From Terriglobales bacterium (GTDB lineage: Bacteria > Acidobacteriota > Terriglobia > Terriglobales > Acidobacteriaceae): a stretch of 64,000 bases of DNA. The stretch covers positions 88,719 to 152,718 of the forward strand of contig DATMXP010000052.1 in the NCBI GenBank assembly GCA_035561515.1. The letters are read 5' to 3'. The position numbers and the translations under genes were made by a program. The notes under the pieces were generated by a model. The model saw nothing but the letters and a program-made list of their open reading frames with translations, was not told the origin of the DNA and did no database searches. Below, in pieces: positions 45,901-55,819 of this stretch (positions within the stretch are counted from its first letter, which is position 1; every line of letters begins with the position of its first letter).

Positions 45901-46285
45901 CTCTTCTTTCGGCGGCAGTTTGCGTCCTAATCAGGTGTCGGATCCGAACAACGGACCGAAGACCCGGGCGAAATGGTTTGACACGAGCGCATTCCAGTGG
46001 CCCGGCATGAACCAGTTCGGCAACGCCCGCCGTGGCGTTTTCCGCGGCCCCGGATTGTGGCTCGCTGATCTGACGTTCTATAAGAACTTCACCGTGACTG
46101 AACAGGTCCGCTTGCAGTTCCGTGCTGACCTGTTCAATGCCTTTAACCACGTTAACTTCAACACTGTGGGTACCACGGCCACCTTCAATCAAACAACCGG
46201 CGCTCAGACCAACGCGGACTTTGGAAGAGTGACAAACGCTTTGGAGCCGCGTCAAATCCAGTACGGACTCAGGCTGACCTTCTAG
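42935..46285 (+). CDS. TonB-dependent receptor, Oar-like, with carboxypeptidase-regulatory domain
   Basis: 1116 residues; GGGGAGG seven bases before the ATG. Signal peptide (LMLVLLLGALSILCSA), CarboxypepD_reg-like domain (about 24-105: TATITGVVKDASGAVLPNV), plug domain (about 115-250, EMPLNGRSLFSLVALQPG and QNNWLIDGADNVDTGSN, then GQRGGGQINVVTKSGTN), and a large beta barrel ending in QYGLRLTF. The terminal aromatic Phe is typical of outer-membrane barrels. This size class is abundant in Acidobacteriota and often tied to polysaccharide or protein uptake; substrate unknown. No neighbour suggests it. Confidence 0.95.
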   Translation: MRFRILMLVLLLGALSILCSAQETTATITGVVKDASGAVLPNVDVVIRNTGTGQERAVTTSQEGEYTATSLPIGTYEVSVKRAGFKDFLVKNIILNVNDRRRIEATLQVGGSSEQVTVEAAELAVQTENSQVGSVVTGRTVQEMPLNGRSLFSLVALQPGVSAASGIVSGRVGVGLDNLASVNVNGMRAAQNNWLIDGADNVDTGSNLGLLNYISIDSVAEFRILRGNYSAEFGQRGGGQINVVTKSGTNNLHGGAFYFGRNDALDAVNAFSTLDLNKDGKVDPAPIRYHNFGYNIGGPVVKNKLFFFWNHEFRRVKQVRLQGVQNAVVPTALERQGIFSSAIVDPLTCTGSSSSTCTPFANNTIPTNRIDPNALAYLSIIPMPNASIPNSSINFQSATPQSRNYREELVRIDYNLSDRHKIFGRWMKDTIPSTEPFGEVFGSNQTNIPFIAETETNIPAQNLVLEWNWLPSNTMVNTLAFNMSRGGIQSKFIGTGLRSVAPNIAEYFDQVPAKVLPSISFGGIYSNYGYYADPPYDNTYGSYRIKDTVAWVKGKHSFKFGYLFSHEYKNENNASGINGTFTFPGTSSNDYFSTGNSFADFLLGRASAYSENDIDFASKLRYQMHEAFAQDDFKVLPNLTLNLGVRWSAILPPYDLDNRLTNFLPEMFDPARAYTIRLTAQTPYAAGTRVQGTGDPLNGIIIAGQNSPWGKYVSKPQWKTVAPRFGFAWDPWSNGKTAVRGGYGMFFDRTLSGTFLQNAFVNPPFVNTVTALSSGGVNSPTFTNPGGGISRDPEALVPTLIATSGDFKIPTTHQWNLTVQHELPGQVIMEVAYVGNHASHLLRELRINQTPAGTASPAAAYTKYRGYGNIRVRDTSSSSSYNALQVGVNKRAARGLTVGMAYTWSKVITDSPSDRSDFQQDINNLAAERGLADFDKTHIFASNFLYELPFFNNSSKTLKNVLGGWQFGGIFRAESGRAQTVTASNSSANSSFGGSLRPNQVSDPNNGPKTRAKWFDTSAFQWPGMNQFGNARRGVFRGPGLWLADLTFYKNFTVTEQVRLQFRADLFNAFNHVNFNTVGTTATFNQTTGAQTNADFGRVTNALEPRQIQYGLRLTF

Positions 46286-46307
46286 TCTGGGTTGTTGAAC
46301 ATTAACC

Positions 46308-46337
46308 GGGGCGCTGAGCAATCAGCGCCCCTTTTCT
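46308..46337 (+). terminator. Intrinsic terminator after the Oar-like receptor
   Basis: 10-bp perfect stem GGGGCGCTGA / TCAGCGCCCC, loop GCAA, then TTTTCTT. Confidence 0.95.
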
Positions 46338-46493
46338 TATCCCAATGCAACGGATACGTTTTGTCGATGTAGAGCTGACCGGCCGCGTAGCGTCCAAAGG
46401 GAACCCAGCCGCGTTAGCGGCGGAATGTTATAGCCCACCACGTGACTGCTGGGTAACTGTTCCACGTCCAAGGCCCGGATTCGGGAAATTTGT

Positions 46494-46960
46494 TGTCAAG
46501 GGGGTCTGACGCTCTCATTCCTCGCAAACTCTTGATTCCACTCGCAAAATAAATTTCAAAACCGTGGCATGTTCCCCCTACCCAGATTGCTATCCTGAAA
46601 ATGTAGGTGGTGAAGACAAATTTCGTTTTTGTTTTGTCATTCTGAGTTCTGAGGCGAAGCCGAAGAACCTCTGTACTTGGGTTTTGAAGCGGAAGGGGAA
46701 GAATCCCTATAGCTACCACCGACTCTTCAGGGAGGAGTGCTTTTGCCGACGACCAACGACTAAGGACTAACGACTTGCTTCTTCTAACTCCTTTGTTTTC
46801 ATATATGCGCTGTCTAACTCCTTTGCTTTCATATACAGACTCTCCATATATGAAAACAAAGGACTTATAAGTCCTTTGGAATCATATATGTGGAGCCAGA
46901 CGCTCGCGTAACTGCTTTGTTTTCTTATATGAAGCCAAAACAGGGGGGAGGGGTAGGGTC
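46494..46960 (+). repeat. Dispersed repeat, copy A (inverted relative to copy B)
   Basis: Aligns by eye with the reverse complement of 62937-63346. Shared blocks in order: TGTCAAGGGGGTC; CACTCGCAAAATAAATTTCA; CTATCCTGAAAATGTAGGTG; GACTAAGGACTAACGACTTG; and alternating copies of a unit like CCTTTGTTTTCATATATG in both orientations (46791-46808, 46821-46838, 46846-46862, 46873-46890, 46914-46931), ending in a G-run. Copy A carries extra sequence between the second and fourth blocks that copy B lacks. Several pairs of units can form hairpins. Confidence 0.85.
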
Positions 46961-47033
46961 CAATTAGCGACAGTTCCGGGCAAGGGTTTTCCTAGTCGCC
47001 ATCCCCTAGCCCCTATCTCGCCTCTCGCCGAAC

Positions 47034-48113
47034 TTAGAAGAACCGCACCTTCACGTCGGGCTTCTTATCGAGATGGATGCTCTCGATGAACCGTACGCGG
47101 CCGGTGTTCAGCGTCATCACCACCGACGAAGTGCGAACGCCTTCGCCGAAGAAGCGTACGCCGCGCATGACCACGCCTTCCGTCACGCCCGTCGCCGCGA
47201 AAATAATTTGTTTTCCGGGCGCAAGTTCTTCGGCAAGGTAAACCTTCTTCGGGTCCTTGATGCCCATCTTTTCCACGCGTTCGCGCTGCTCGGGCTTGAT
47301 GATCAAGCGCCCTTGCATGTAACCATTCAGGCAGCGAATCGCAGCCGCTGTGATCACGCCTTCTGGCGCTCCGCCAGAACCCATCACTGCATGAACACCG
47401 GTTCCAAGCACTGCCGCTGTGATGCCCGCTGAAAGATCGCCATCCGTAATCAACCGGATTCGCGCGCCAGCTTTGCGAATATCGTTGATCAGTCTCTCGT
47501 GCCTCGGACGATCGAGAACAACGATCACCAGGTCCTCAACATCGCGCGCGAGCGCCTTCGCTATCTGCTTCAAGTTGTGCTCGACTGGAGCGTCGATATC
47601 GACACAGCCCTTGCACGACGGACCGACGATGATCTTCTCCATGTAGCAATCTGGCGCATGAAGCAATCCGCCCTTTTCCGAAGCCGCTAAAACCGTGATC
47701 GCGCCTGGAGCGCCAGTTGCGCAAAGGTTCGTCCCTTCCAGCGGATCGACTGCAATGTCCACTTCCGGAACTGGTAAACCGCCGTGTTCGAACTCGGCTC
47801 CGACCTTCTCGCCGATGTAAAGCATCGGCGCTTCATCGCGCTCGCCCTCGCCGATCACGATCGTGCCGCGCATCGGAATCGTATCCATCGTCTTCCGCAT
47901 GGCTTCCGTCGCGAGTGCGTCCGCGCGTTCTCGGTCGCCTGTTCCCATCAACCGTGCGGATTCGATCGCCGCGTTCTCCACCACGCGCAGCAGTTCGAGC
48001 GCAAGGTCGCTCTCGATGTTGGTGCCGAAGTTCTTGGCTCGCTTCACAGCAGCAGTACTCTCCGAACTAACTTGGGTTGGGCTCAAACGGTGAATCCTCC
48101 TGTCCTGTTGCAT
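47034..48113 (-). CDS. glpX: Class II fructose-1,6-bisphosphatase
   Basis: 359 residues. GlpX-family lithium-sensitive phosphatase motifs: IGEGERDEAPMLYIGEKVG, VDPLEGTNLCATGAPGAI, and later HAVMGSGGAPEGVITAAA. Metal-binding Asp and Glu of the inositol-phosphatase fold are intact. It hydrolyses fructose 1,6-bisphosphate to fructose 6-phosphate in gluconeogenesis, in the cytosol. Confidence 0.97.
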   Translation of the reverse strand: MQQDRRIHRLSPTQVSSESTAAVKRAKNFGTNIESDLALELLRVVENAAIESARLMGTGDRERADALATEAMRKTMDTIPMRGTIVIGEGERDEAPMLYIGEKVGAEFEHGGLPVPEVDIAVDPLEGTNLCATGAPGAITVLAASEKGGLLHAPDCYMEKIIVGPSCKGCVDIDAPVEHNLKQIAKALARDVEDLVIVVLDRPRHERLINDIRKAGARIRLITDGDLSAGITAAVLGTGVHAVMGSGGAPEGVITAAAIRCLNGYMQGRLIIKPEQRERVEKMGIKDPKKVYLAEELAPGKQIIFAATGVTEGVVMRGVRFFGEGVRTSSVVMTLNTGRVRFIESIHLDKKPDVKVRFF

Positions 48114-48287
48114 CGCGCGGATTAGCCGTTCTCGTCTGGCGAATCTTGGGCGAATGCTGATTTGGGGGCAAAACCTAACCGATCATTGGGATGAACAGAG
48201 TTGCTCTACTGCTGCTTGGAACCACTTCCATTTCCACATCAGGCTACAGAATATTGCTCTGGCCAACCGCGATGCGTCAAGGCAAGC

Positions 48288-48316
48288 GAAAAGGACGGCC
48301 AGTTTGGCCGTCCTTT
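48288..48316 (-). terminator. Intrinsic terminator after gcdH
   Basis: 12-bp perfect stem AAAGGACGGCCA / TGGCCGTCCTTT with a 3-base loop; T-run on the minus strand (TTTTCGC). Confidence 0.9.
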
Positions 48317-48329
48317 CGTGCTGAGCTGC

Positions 48330-49508
48330 CTAGAACGCTTCCACACCCGTAATCTGCGCGCCGATGATCAGCCCGTGAATGTCGTGTGTGCCTTCGTAGG
48401 TCTTTACCGATTCCAGGTTCATCATGTGGCGCATGATCGGATAATCGTCGGCGATGCCGTTCGCTCCCAGAATGTCCCGCGCCATCCGAGCGCATTCCAG
48501 CGCCATCCAGATGTTGTTCCGCTTGGCCATCGAGATGTGATAATGCTGCACCTTGTTCTGGTCCTTCAAACGACCGACCTGCAATACCAGCAACTGCGCC
48601 TTCACGATCTCGGAGATCATCCACACCAGCTTCTCCTGCACCAGTTGATGCGAAGCGATCGGTTGGTCGCGCCATTGCTTGCGCACCTGCGAATACTGAA
48701 GCGCTGTGTCGTAGCACGACATCGCCGCGCCAACGCCGCCCCAAGCGATGCCATAGCGAGCTTGGTTCAGGCACATCAGAGCATTCTTCAATCCCTCGGT
48801 CTTCGGAAGCAGGTTCGACGCCGGAACGCGCACGTCCTGCATCGAAAACCCCGAAGTCACCGATGCACGCAGCGACCATTTCCCATGGACATCATCGGCC
48901 TTAAACCCGGGGCTTTTCGTATCCACGATAAAGCCGCGAACGCGGTCTCCTTCGTCGGCGACCTTCGCCCAGACGATGGCGATATCGGCGATTGAGCCTG
49001 ATGTGATCCACATCTTCTCGCCGTTCAGGATGTAGTCGTTGCCGTCCTTCTTGGCGCGAGTCCGCATTCCGCCGGGATTTGACCCGAACATCGGCTCGGT
49101 CAGGCCAAAGCAGCCGAGGATCTCGCCACGCTGCATTCCCGGAAGATACTTGTCCTTCTGCTCATCGCTGCCGAAGGCGTAAATCGGATACATGCAGAGC
49201 GCCGACTGCACGCTGACGAACGAACGAAGTCCGCTGTCGCCGCGTTCCAGTTCCTGCATGACCAGCCCATATTCCACGTTCGACATCTCGGCGCAGCCAT
49301 AGCCTTTCAGGTTGGCGCCGTAGAAGCCGAGTTCGCCCATGGGCTTGACGAGTTCGCGCGGGAACTTGCCCTCGCGATTGCACTGCTCAATGATCGGAAT
49401 GACGTTCTCTTCCACCCATTTGCGGGTGCTGTCGCGAACCAGGCGTTCGTCTTCTGTGAGAAGGCCGTCGAAGTCGATGAAATCTACTCCCCTAAATTTC
49501 AGGGCCAT
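48330..49508 (-). CDS. gcdH: Glutaryl-CoA dehydrogenase / acyl-CoA dehydrogenase
   Basis: 392 residues. FAD-binding segments CFGLTEPMFGSNPGGMRTRA and WITSGSIADIAIVWAKV; the GCDH-typical C-terminus with KTYEGTHDIHGLIIGAQITG, whose Glu is the catalytic base. Oxidises and probably decarboxylates glutaryl-CoA in lysine and tryptophan catabolism. Other acyl-CoA dehydrogenases share most motifs, so the substrate call rests on the C-terminal signature. Confidence 0.88.
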   Translation of the reverse strand: MALKFRGVDFIDFDGLLTEDERLVRDSTRKWVEENVIPIIEQCNREGKFPRELVKPMGELGFYGANLKGYGCAEMSNVEYGLVMQELERGDSGLRSFVSVQSALCMYPIYAFGSDEQKDKYLPGMQRGEILGCFGLTEPMFGSNPGGMRTRAKKDGNDYILNGEKMWITSGSIADIAIVWAKVADEGDRVRGFIVDTKSPGFKADDVHGKWSLRASVTSGFSMQDVRVPASNLLPKTEGLKNALMCLNQARYGIAWGGVGAAMSCYDTALQYSQVRKQWRDQPIASHQLVQEKLVWMISEIVKAQLLVLQVGRLKDQNKVQHYHISMAKRNNIWMALECARMARDILGANGIADDYPIMRHMMNLESVKTYEGTHDIHGLIIGAQITGVEAF

Positions 49509-49666
49509 AAAGGTGGTGACTCACTTTCCAGTTGGGGTTCGCACGGCAGTCCGCTCCCCGAAAGTCAGGGTTCTACGGAGGAGACGCGCCGGACGAGAGA
49601 ACTAGAAAGGCTAGCAGAGCGACAAAAGTGCGGCAAGTGAATGGCAGTCGCGGCCGAGAAAGAGCA

Positions 49667-49690
49667 GAGGCAGGCAAAAATGCCTGCCTC
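49667..49690 (-). terminator. Hairpin downstream of the MacB-like gene
   Basis: Perfect 10-bp stem GAGGCAGGCA / TGCCTGCCTC with an AAAA loop, eight bases after the gene stop. The following U-run on the minus strand is weak, so termination is only likely. Confidence 0.6.
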
Positions 49691-49697
49691 GATTTGC

Positions 49698-50918
<1,221 letters not shown>

Positions 50919-50938
50919 ACAGGTTCCCGGTAAGCCAG

Positions 50939-51727
50939 TTAATCTTCGTCCACGACCGGCATGCTTTTTACCACTTCGCTCGCACGCGGCCGGTTGTCGA
51001 TTGGGTCGTCCTTGCGGACTTTCCCGTCGCGGAATATCAACTGCCGCTTGGCGAACTGAGCGATGTCGGGCTCATGGGTGACGAGCACTATCGTGAGTCC
51101 CTGATCATTCAGTTGCTGGAAGATATCCATGATCTCGACGGAGGTGCGACTGTCGAGGTTGCCGGTAGGCTCGTCTGCAAGCAGAATGGAAGGCTTGTTG
51201 ACGAGCGCTCGAGCAATGGCAACTCGCTGCTGCTGTCCGCCGGAGAGTTGCGAAGGGAAGTGGTCGATGCGCTCACCGAGGCCAACGAGTTCGAGCGCCT
51301 CCCGCGCGCGCTTTTCGCGCTCGCCCTTATCGAGCCGCGCATAAAGCGTCGGCAGTTCCACATTCTCCAGTGCCGTGGTGCGGGATAGCAGGTTGAATCC
51401 CTGGAACACGAAGCCGATCTTCCGGTTGCGAATGAGAGCGAGTTCGCGCTTATTCAAATTTGCAACGTCGGTGTCTTCCAGGAAATAGCGTCCACTGCTC
51501 GGCTTATCGAGACAGCCGAGGATGTTCATGAAGGTAGATTTGCCGCTGCCACTCGCGCCCATGACGGCGACAAATTCGCCACGGCGAATCTCGACATTGA
51601 CGCCGCGAAGCGCGTGAACGCGAGTTTCGCCGAGCTCGTAGTACTTGTGGACGTCCTCGACGCGAATAACCGAATCCGAGGATCCGGTTTTCGCGGGAGC
51701 AACAAAATCGGAGATGACGGTGGACAT
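50939..51727 (-). CDS. MacB/LolD-type ABC transporter ATP-binding protein
   Basis: 262 residues. Walker A GASGSGKST (about 57), Q-loop IGFVFQGFNLL, signature LSGGQQQRVAIARAL, Walker B ILLADEPTGNLD and H-loop LVTHEPDIA all intact. It powers the permease encoded 20 bases downstream. Begins seven bases after the adaptor stop. The C-terminal extension (RASEVVKSMPVVDED) is short. Confidence 0.95.
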   Translation of the reverse strand: MSTVISDFVAPAKTGSSDSVIRVEDVHKYYELGETRVHALRGVNVEIRRGEFVAVMGASGSGKSTFMNILGCLDKPSSGRYFLEDTDVANLNKRELALIRNRKIGFVFQGFNLLSRTTALENVELPTLYARLDKGEREKRAREALELVGLGERIDHFPSQLSGGQQQRVAIARALVNKPSILLADEPTGNLDSRTSVEIMDIFQQLNDQGLTIVLVTHEPDIAQFAKRQLIFRDGKVRKDDPIDNRPRASEVVKSMPVVDED

Positions 51728-51734
51728 AAGGGAC

Positions 51735-53201
51735 TTACCGCCGCGGCGGTCCTCCCATGCCTGGGGCGCGAGCGGTTGCCGCCTTGCTCGATCCGGTAAT
51801 GAGGGTATCGCCTTCCTTCAACTGTCCCGCGAGTACCTGGACAACCTCGGTGACGGTATGGTCGGTAATGCCGGTTTTGATCTGTACCGGGACAAGCTGC
51901 TTATCGGCGGTGAGCTTCCAGACTACTGCACGATCAAGACCGCTGCTTGCGGCATCGCTCGCTCCGGATCCCGCGCCTTTGCCGGCGGGGTTGGCGTTGC
52001 CGCCAGCACTCGGAGCGGATCCGCCGCCGGGCTGCTCGCCACCTTGAGCCATACGGCGACGCTGGCCAGACTGCTGCCCGTTATCCGATGGAGCCTGTTG
52101 TCCGGCATGCGCGGTTTCCTGTCCGCCGTTAGCGTTCTGGCGACCACGTCCTCCCAGTTGAATACCATTCTTTTGGTACAAGGCACGAATTTCCGTCTGC
52201 GGAAGGTCGGGTTTGTAACGCAACGCGCCGTTCGTGACGCGAAGGACATCGTTCGCGGTTGCAACAGGGATACTGATGTAGGCGGTCATGCCAGGGAAGA
52301 GCTTAAGTTCCGGATTGTCGAAGTCAATCACGGTGTCGTACGTCACCACGTTCTGAACCGTAGTGGGATTCATTCGCACCTGGGTGACCATTCCGGAGAA
52401 GGTGTCGCGCGGGAAAGCGTCGACGCGAAATGAAACCTTCTGTCCGCGTCGAATCTGCCCGATGTCGGACTCGTCCGTCTTCGCGTACACCTGCATCTTC
52501 GTAAGGTCCTGGGCGATGGTGAAGAGCACAGGCGCCTGGAAGGATGCTGCGACGGTCTGGCCGATATCGACAGCGCGATTGGTGACGGTACCGTCTATCG
52601 GAGCGTAGATGTAAGTGTGCTGCAGATTCGTTTCGGAGACGGAGAGCGCGGCCTGCCGCTGTTGAACTTGGGCAGCGGCCTGCGTAACCTGTGCCTGTCC
52701 GGCTGAAACGGCAGCGTCAGACGACTCGGCGTTTGCCTTTGCCAAATCGTATTGCTGTTTGCTGAGGACGCCTTCCTTTACCAGTCCTTGAGTGCGCTCG
52801 TAATCCGCCCTGGTCTGAACGGCGGTGGCCTTCGCCTTTTCGAGATTCGCCTTAGCCGCAGCGAGATTGGCTTTCGCGTTTTCGAGGTCCGCGCGTGCCT
52901 GGAGCACCTGGCCCTGGAAGATGGAGGGCTCTATCTGAGCGATGAGCTGACCCTTTTTTACGTGCGAGTTAAAGTCGGCAAACAATTTCCAGATCGTGCC
53001 AGATACCTGCGAACCGACCTGGACGGTGGTAACGGCGTTGATGGTTCCGGTTGCTTCTACCACCTGGCGGATGTCGCCCTTGTCGACCGTGGCGGTAAAG
53101 TATTCCGTCTTTTCCTTGCGGTTCATTCCGAAGGCAGCGAAGAGCACCACGCCGACCACCAGAAGCCCCAATATGAACCACTTACTTTTTATGAATCTCA
53201 A
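51735..53201 (-). CDS. MacA/HlyD-type periplasmic adaptor
   Basis: 488 residues from a TTG at 53201, which starts a membrane anchor (FIKSKWFILGLLVVGVVLFA); a GTG at 53267 would lie inside the operator-like repeat. Lipoyl/hairpin region with long Ala/Gln coiled coil (about 80-200), beta barrel (VSFRVDAFPRDTFSGMV) and a Gly/Gln-rich insertion (about 360-420) not usual in MacA. Bridges the inner-membrane pump to an outer-membrane channel. Confidence 0.9.
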   Translation of the reverse strand: MRFIKSKWFILGLLVVGVVLFAAFGMNRKEKTEYFTATVDKGDIRQVVEATGTINAVTTVQVGSQVSGTIWKLFADFNSHVKKGQLIAQIEPSIFQGQVLQARADLENAKANLAAAKANLEKAKATAVQTRADYERTQGLVKEGVLSKQQYDLAKANAESSDAAVSAGQAQVTQAAAQVQQRQAALSVSETNLQHTYIYAPIDGTVTNRAVDIGQTVAASFQAPVLFTIAQDLTKMQVYAKTDESDIGQIRRGQKVSFRVDAFPRDTFSGMVTQVRMNPTTVQNVVTYDTVIDFDNPELKLFPGMTAYISIPVATANDVLRVTNGALRYKPDLPQTEIRALYQKNGIQLGGRGRQNANGGQETAHAGQQAPSDNGQQSGQRRRMAQGGEQPGGGSAPSAGGNANPAGKGAGSGASDAASSGLDRAVVWKLTADKQLVPVQIKTGITDHTVTEVVQVLAGQLKEGDTLITGSSKAATARAPGMGGPPRR

Positions 53202-53240
53202 CGAAGTTAATCCTGACGAAGTATCGCGCAAAATCCATTT

Positions 53241-53268
53241 AGTGCTGCCTAAGATTGTACACAGCACT
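53241..53268. promoter_or_regulatory. Palindromic element in the macA / modB divergent region
   Basis: Arms AGTGCTG (53241-53247) and CAGCACT (53262-53268) are perfect inverted copies with a 14-base spacer; a TACAAT-like -10 lies between them on the minus strand, and AGTACT follows at 53273. Resembles a dimeric repressor site such as those of PadR-type regulators of MacAB operons, but no regulator gene is in the window. Confidence 0.45.
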
Positions 53269-53362
53269 ACCTAGTACTTAAACGGTCGTTTGAGCGGGAA
53301 GTCGCGTATAAAATCCTTGCTAATCAGTTCCTTAGGTGAAAGTTGTATAGACAGGAGGCACG

Positions 53363-54037
53363 ATGGATTGGCAGGCAATGTGGCTGACTTTGAAGCTGGC
53401 GCTCATTGTTGCCGCTGCCCTTACGGTGATCGGGCTTCCGCTGGCGTACTGGCTGACGTATTCCCGCTGGCGGTGGAAATTCCTGTTGGAAGCAATCGTG
53501 GGACTTCCATTGATTCTGCCGCCGACGGTACTTGGCTTCTATCTGCTGGTGGCCTTCGGGTCGCAGTCAGGCCTGGGGCGATGGTGGATGGAACTAACAG
53601 GTCATCCGCTTGCGTTCTCCTTCTCCGGGCTCGTGGTGGGTTCCGTGATCTACAGTCTGCCGTTTGCCGTCCAGCCATTTGCAGCCTCGTTCAGCGCCGT
53701 GGACAAAACCTTGCTTGCCGCTTCGGCTACGCTGGGAGCAGGCCGTTGGCGGACGTTCAGACGAGTGGTAATGCCATTAAGCGTTCCCGGAATCGTGACC
53801 GGCATCGTGCTGAGCTTCGCCCACACTGTGGGAGAGTTCGGGGTGGTCTTGATGATTGGCGGCAACATTCCGGGCGTGACGCGGACGGTGTCAATCGATA
53901 TCTACGACCGGGTGCAGGCCGCAGAGTACGGAGCCGCGAACACGACCTCGCTGGTGCTGCTAGCTTTCTCCTTCATAGTGTTGGCATTGGTGTACGGAGT
54001 GAATCGAAGGGCATGGACGCTGTCGCCAGTCAAATGA
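53363..54037 (+). CDS. modB: Molybdate ABC transporter permease
   Basis: 224 residues, about five membrane helices. AGGAGG sits five bases before the ATG. PLILPPTVLGFYLLV near the middle and the EAA-like loop AASATLGAGRWRTFRRVVMP plus AHTVGEFGVVLMIGGNIPG are the ModB/CysT signatures. Inner-membrane channel for molybdate or tungstate. The binding protein gene modA is absent from this window. Confidence 0.92.
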   Translation: MDWQAMWLTLKLALIVAAALTVIGLPLAYWLTYSRWRWKFLLEAIVGLPLILPPTVLGFYLLVAFGSQSGLGRWWMELTGHPLAFSFSGLVVGSVIYSLPFAVQPFAASFSAVDKTLLAASATLGAGRWRTFRRVVMPLSVPGIVTGIVLSFAHTVGEFGVVLMIGGNIPGVTRTVSIDIYDRVQAAEYGAANTTSLVLLAFSFIVLALVYGVNRRAWTLSPVK

Positions 54038-55128
54038 GCGAAACATCGCCGGTATTGGACATCTCGGTTGGCAAGTTGTTCAGCGGATTCTCGCTTGACG
54101 TGTCCTTTAGCGTGCCAGCCGGCATCACCATGCTGTTCGGCGCCTCGGGTTCGGGTAAAACCTCAGTTCTGAACTGCGTCGCGGGATTATTGCGCCCGGA
54201 TCGAGGGACGATCCGGCTGAACTCGGACAAACTATTCGATTCGCAGGATGGAACCGACCTTCCAGTACAACGAAGAAACATCGGGTACGTGTTCCAGGAC
54301 CTGGCGTTGTTCCCGCATTTGAGCGTCGAAGAGAACGCCGGGTATGGATTGTTCTCGATGGCGGCTCGAGACAGGGAAGCGCGGGTGGGGCAGGTACTGG
54401 AGGCTTTCCGCATCGGTCATCTGCGACGTAGCAAGCCAAACAACATTTCCGGCGGCGAGCAACAGCGTGTCGCTTTGGCGCGCGCACTGGTCACCGACCC
54501 GAAGGCGTTGCTGCTCGACGAGCCATTGTCGGCGCTTGATCCGGCGACCAAGTCGCACATTATGGATGACCTCCGCGACTGGATACGACAGCGACGCATT
54601 CCGGTAATGTATGTCACCCATTCGCGCGACGAGGTCCTTGCACTTGGAGACCGCGTCGTCGCCATGGAAAAGGGCAGGATAGTGGGCGAAGGACTGCCGG
54701 CAGAGGTGCTGCGTGCACATCAGCATGAGGCGGTAGCGGCGTGGTCAGGACTGCAGAATATTTTCGAGGGAAGGGTTGTTGCGCATCACGAACCGCAAGG
54801 CACCATGACGGTTCGCACGGGCGAAGTCGAACTGGAGGTCCTGCTCGGGCGAAAAGCCGTTGGAGAGCGAGCCGTCGTAGGGATCAGCGCCAATGACGTG
54901 ATTCTTGCGACGGCAGAGCCGCTGGGCCTCAGTGCGCGGAATGTTATTCCGGGAAAGATTATTGCGATCGAGCAGAAAAGCATGGTAGCGGTTGTTTCGG
55001 TGGAATGTGGCGGGGTGAAGTTCCTGGCACATTTGACGCCGGGCGCGGTGCAATCGCTGGCGTTAACCGTGGGAGCGCCAACATGGGTGATCGTGAAGAC
55101 GCACTCGTGCTTCCTGCTGGCGAAATAA
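54034..55128 (+). CDS. modC: Molybdate ABC transporter ATP-binding protein
   Basis: 364 residues from the ATG at 54034, which overlaps the modB stop by four bases (ATGA); the frame is open further upstream but that part lies over modB. Walker A GASGSGKTS, Q-loop IGYVFQDLALFPHL, signature ISGGEQQRVALARAL, Walker B LLLDEPLSALD, H-loop YVTHSRDEV, then a C-terminal TOBE/MOP-like domain (about 275-360) that may bind molybdate. Couples ATP to import. Confidence 0.92.
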   Translation: MSETSPVLDISVGKLFSGFSLDVSFSVPAGITMLFGASGSGKTSVLNCVAGLLRPDRGTIRLNSDKLFDSQDGTDLPVQRRNIGYVFQDLALFPHLSVEENAGYGLFSMAARDREARVGQVLEAFRIGHLRRSKPNNISGGEQQRVALARALVTDPKALLLDEPLSALDPATKSHIMDDLRDWIRQRRIPVMYVTHSRDEVLALGDRVVAMEKGRIVGEGLPAEVLRAHQHEAVAAWSGLQNIFEGRVVAHHEPQGTMTVRTGEVELEVLLGRKAVGERAVVGISANDVILATAEPLGLSARNVIPGKIIAIEQKSMVAVVSVECGGVKFLAHLTPGAVQSLALTVGAPTWVIVKTHSCFLLAK

Positions 55129-55137
55129 GTCTAGTGC

Positions 55138-55728
55138 TTACTTTGTGAGCGTGAACGGCCGGTTGTCGAACGGCAGAATCGTCACCTTCAGTGACTTGCG
55201 CGCGTCGAACTGATCCTTCGTAATTGGAAAACTGACCACGATCGTGCCCGTCACCTGCTGCCCCGGGTTGATCTTCTGATCGAATTTGAGAATCGGCGCG
55301 GTTCCTTTGCCCAAGTCAGGGAATGCCTGGAAGTAGCGTTCCGAGTCGACGGCGGTTGCAGCCGTGTCAGTCTGTTCGCCCTGGTCGGTCTGGACCGTCG
55401 CTGAGATTTCCTTGATATACCAGCTCTTTTCGGTGGTGTTGCTGACCGTCAGAGTGATCGCCGACAGGATCGTATTGTCCTGAAGTTGAACGGCGTTAAC
55501 CTCGCCGATGCCGCCGGCAGCGACCGGTTTTGCGCGGAAGCCGTAACTGAAAATTGCCACCACGACAGCAACAATTCCAAGCGCGATGAAGACAATTCCG
55601 ACGGGAGGCAGCGTCCACCGGGCGCGGTCGAATTCCTCGGACATGGGCACGTGGGCGCGGTCGTAATCGTCGGGCTTCGGCTTCGGAGTGGGAGTTACCG
55701 GCGGATGCTGCGGGACGTTCTCTGGCAT
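55138..55728 (-). CDS. Membrane-anchored protein with an Ig-like domain, unknown function
   Basis: 196 residues from the ATG at 55728 (GGAG upstream). A Pro/Lys-rich cytosolic N-terminus, one membrane helix (VGIVFIALGIVAVVVAIFSY) and a periplasmic beta-sandwich: TILSAITLTVSNTTEKSWYI, KINPGQQVTGTIVVSFPI and LPFDNRPFTLTK. Resembles small anchored proteins of the DUF2393 type. No catalytic motif. Convergent with modC, ten bases apart. Confidence 0.65.
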   Translation of the reverse strand: MPENVPQHPPVTPTPKPKPDDYDRAHVPMSEEFDRARWTLPPVGIVFIALGIVAVVVAIFSYGFRAKPVAAGGIGEVNAVQLQDNTILSAITLTVSNTTEKSWYIKEISATVQTDQGEQTDTAATAVDSERYFQAFPDLGKGTAPILKFDQKINPGQQVTGTIVVSFPITKDQFDARKSLKVTILPFDNRPFTLTK

Positions 55729-55819
55729 GTATCGGCTCCGGCGCAACATTATGCGCGTTTTACTGCATGGAAGCGAGTGCAACTCCGAATTGAGATGCAG
55801 ATCCGCCCGTTACTGCCGG

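Larger units (their letters stand above)
46286..47033. other. Gene-free stretch of about 750 bases, mostly repeat copy A
   Basis: Contains the receptor terminator, a short GCCGC/GCGGC hairpin at 46408-46421 and then repeat copy A (46494-46960). An ORF of 101 residues on the minus strand inside it was rejected. No RNA gene recognised. Confidence 0.7.

Noticed and set aside
46414..46719. 101-residue open frame on the minus strand
   Set aside because: Lies wholly inside dispersed repeat copy A and includes repeat blocks; no ribosome-binding site or family.
53290..54033. Upstream extension of the modC frame
   Set aside because: Overlaps modB in another frame; translated residues are non-native, and the ATG overlapping the modB stop is the better start.
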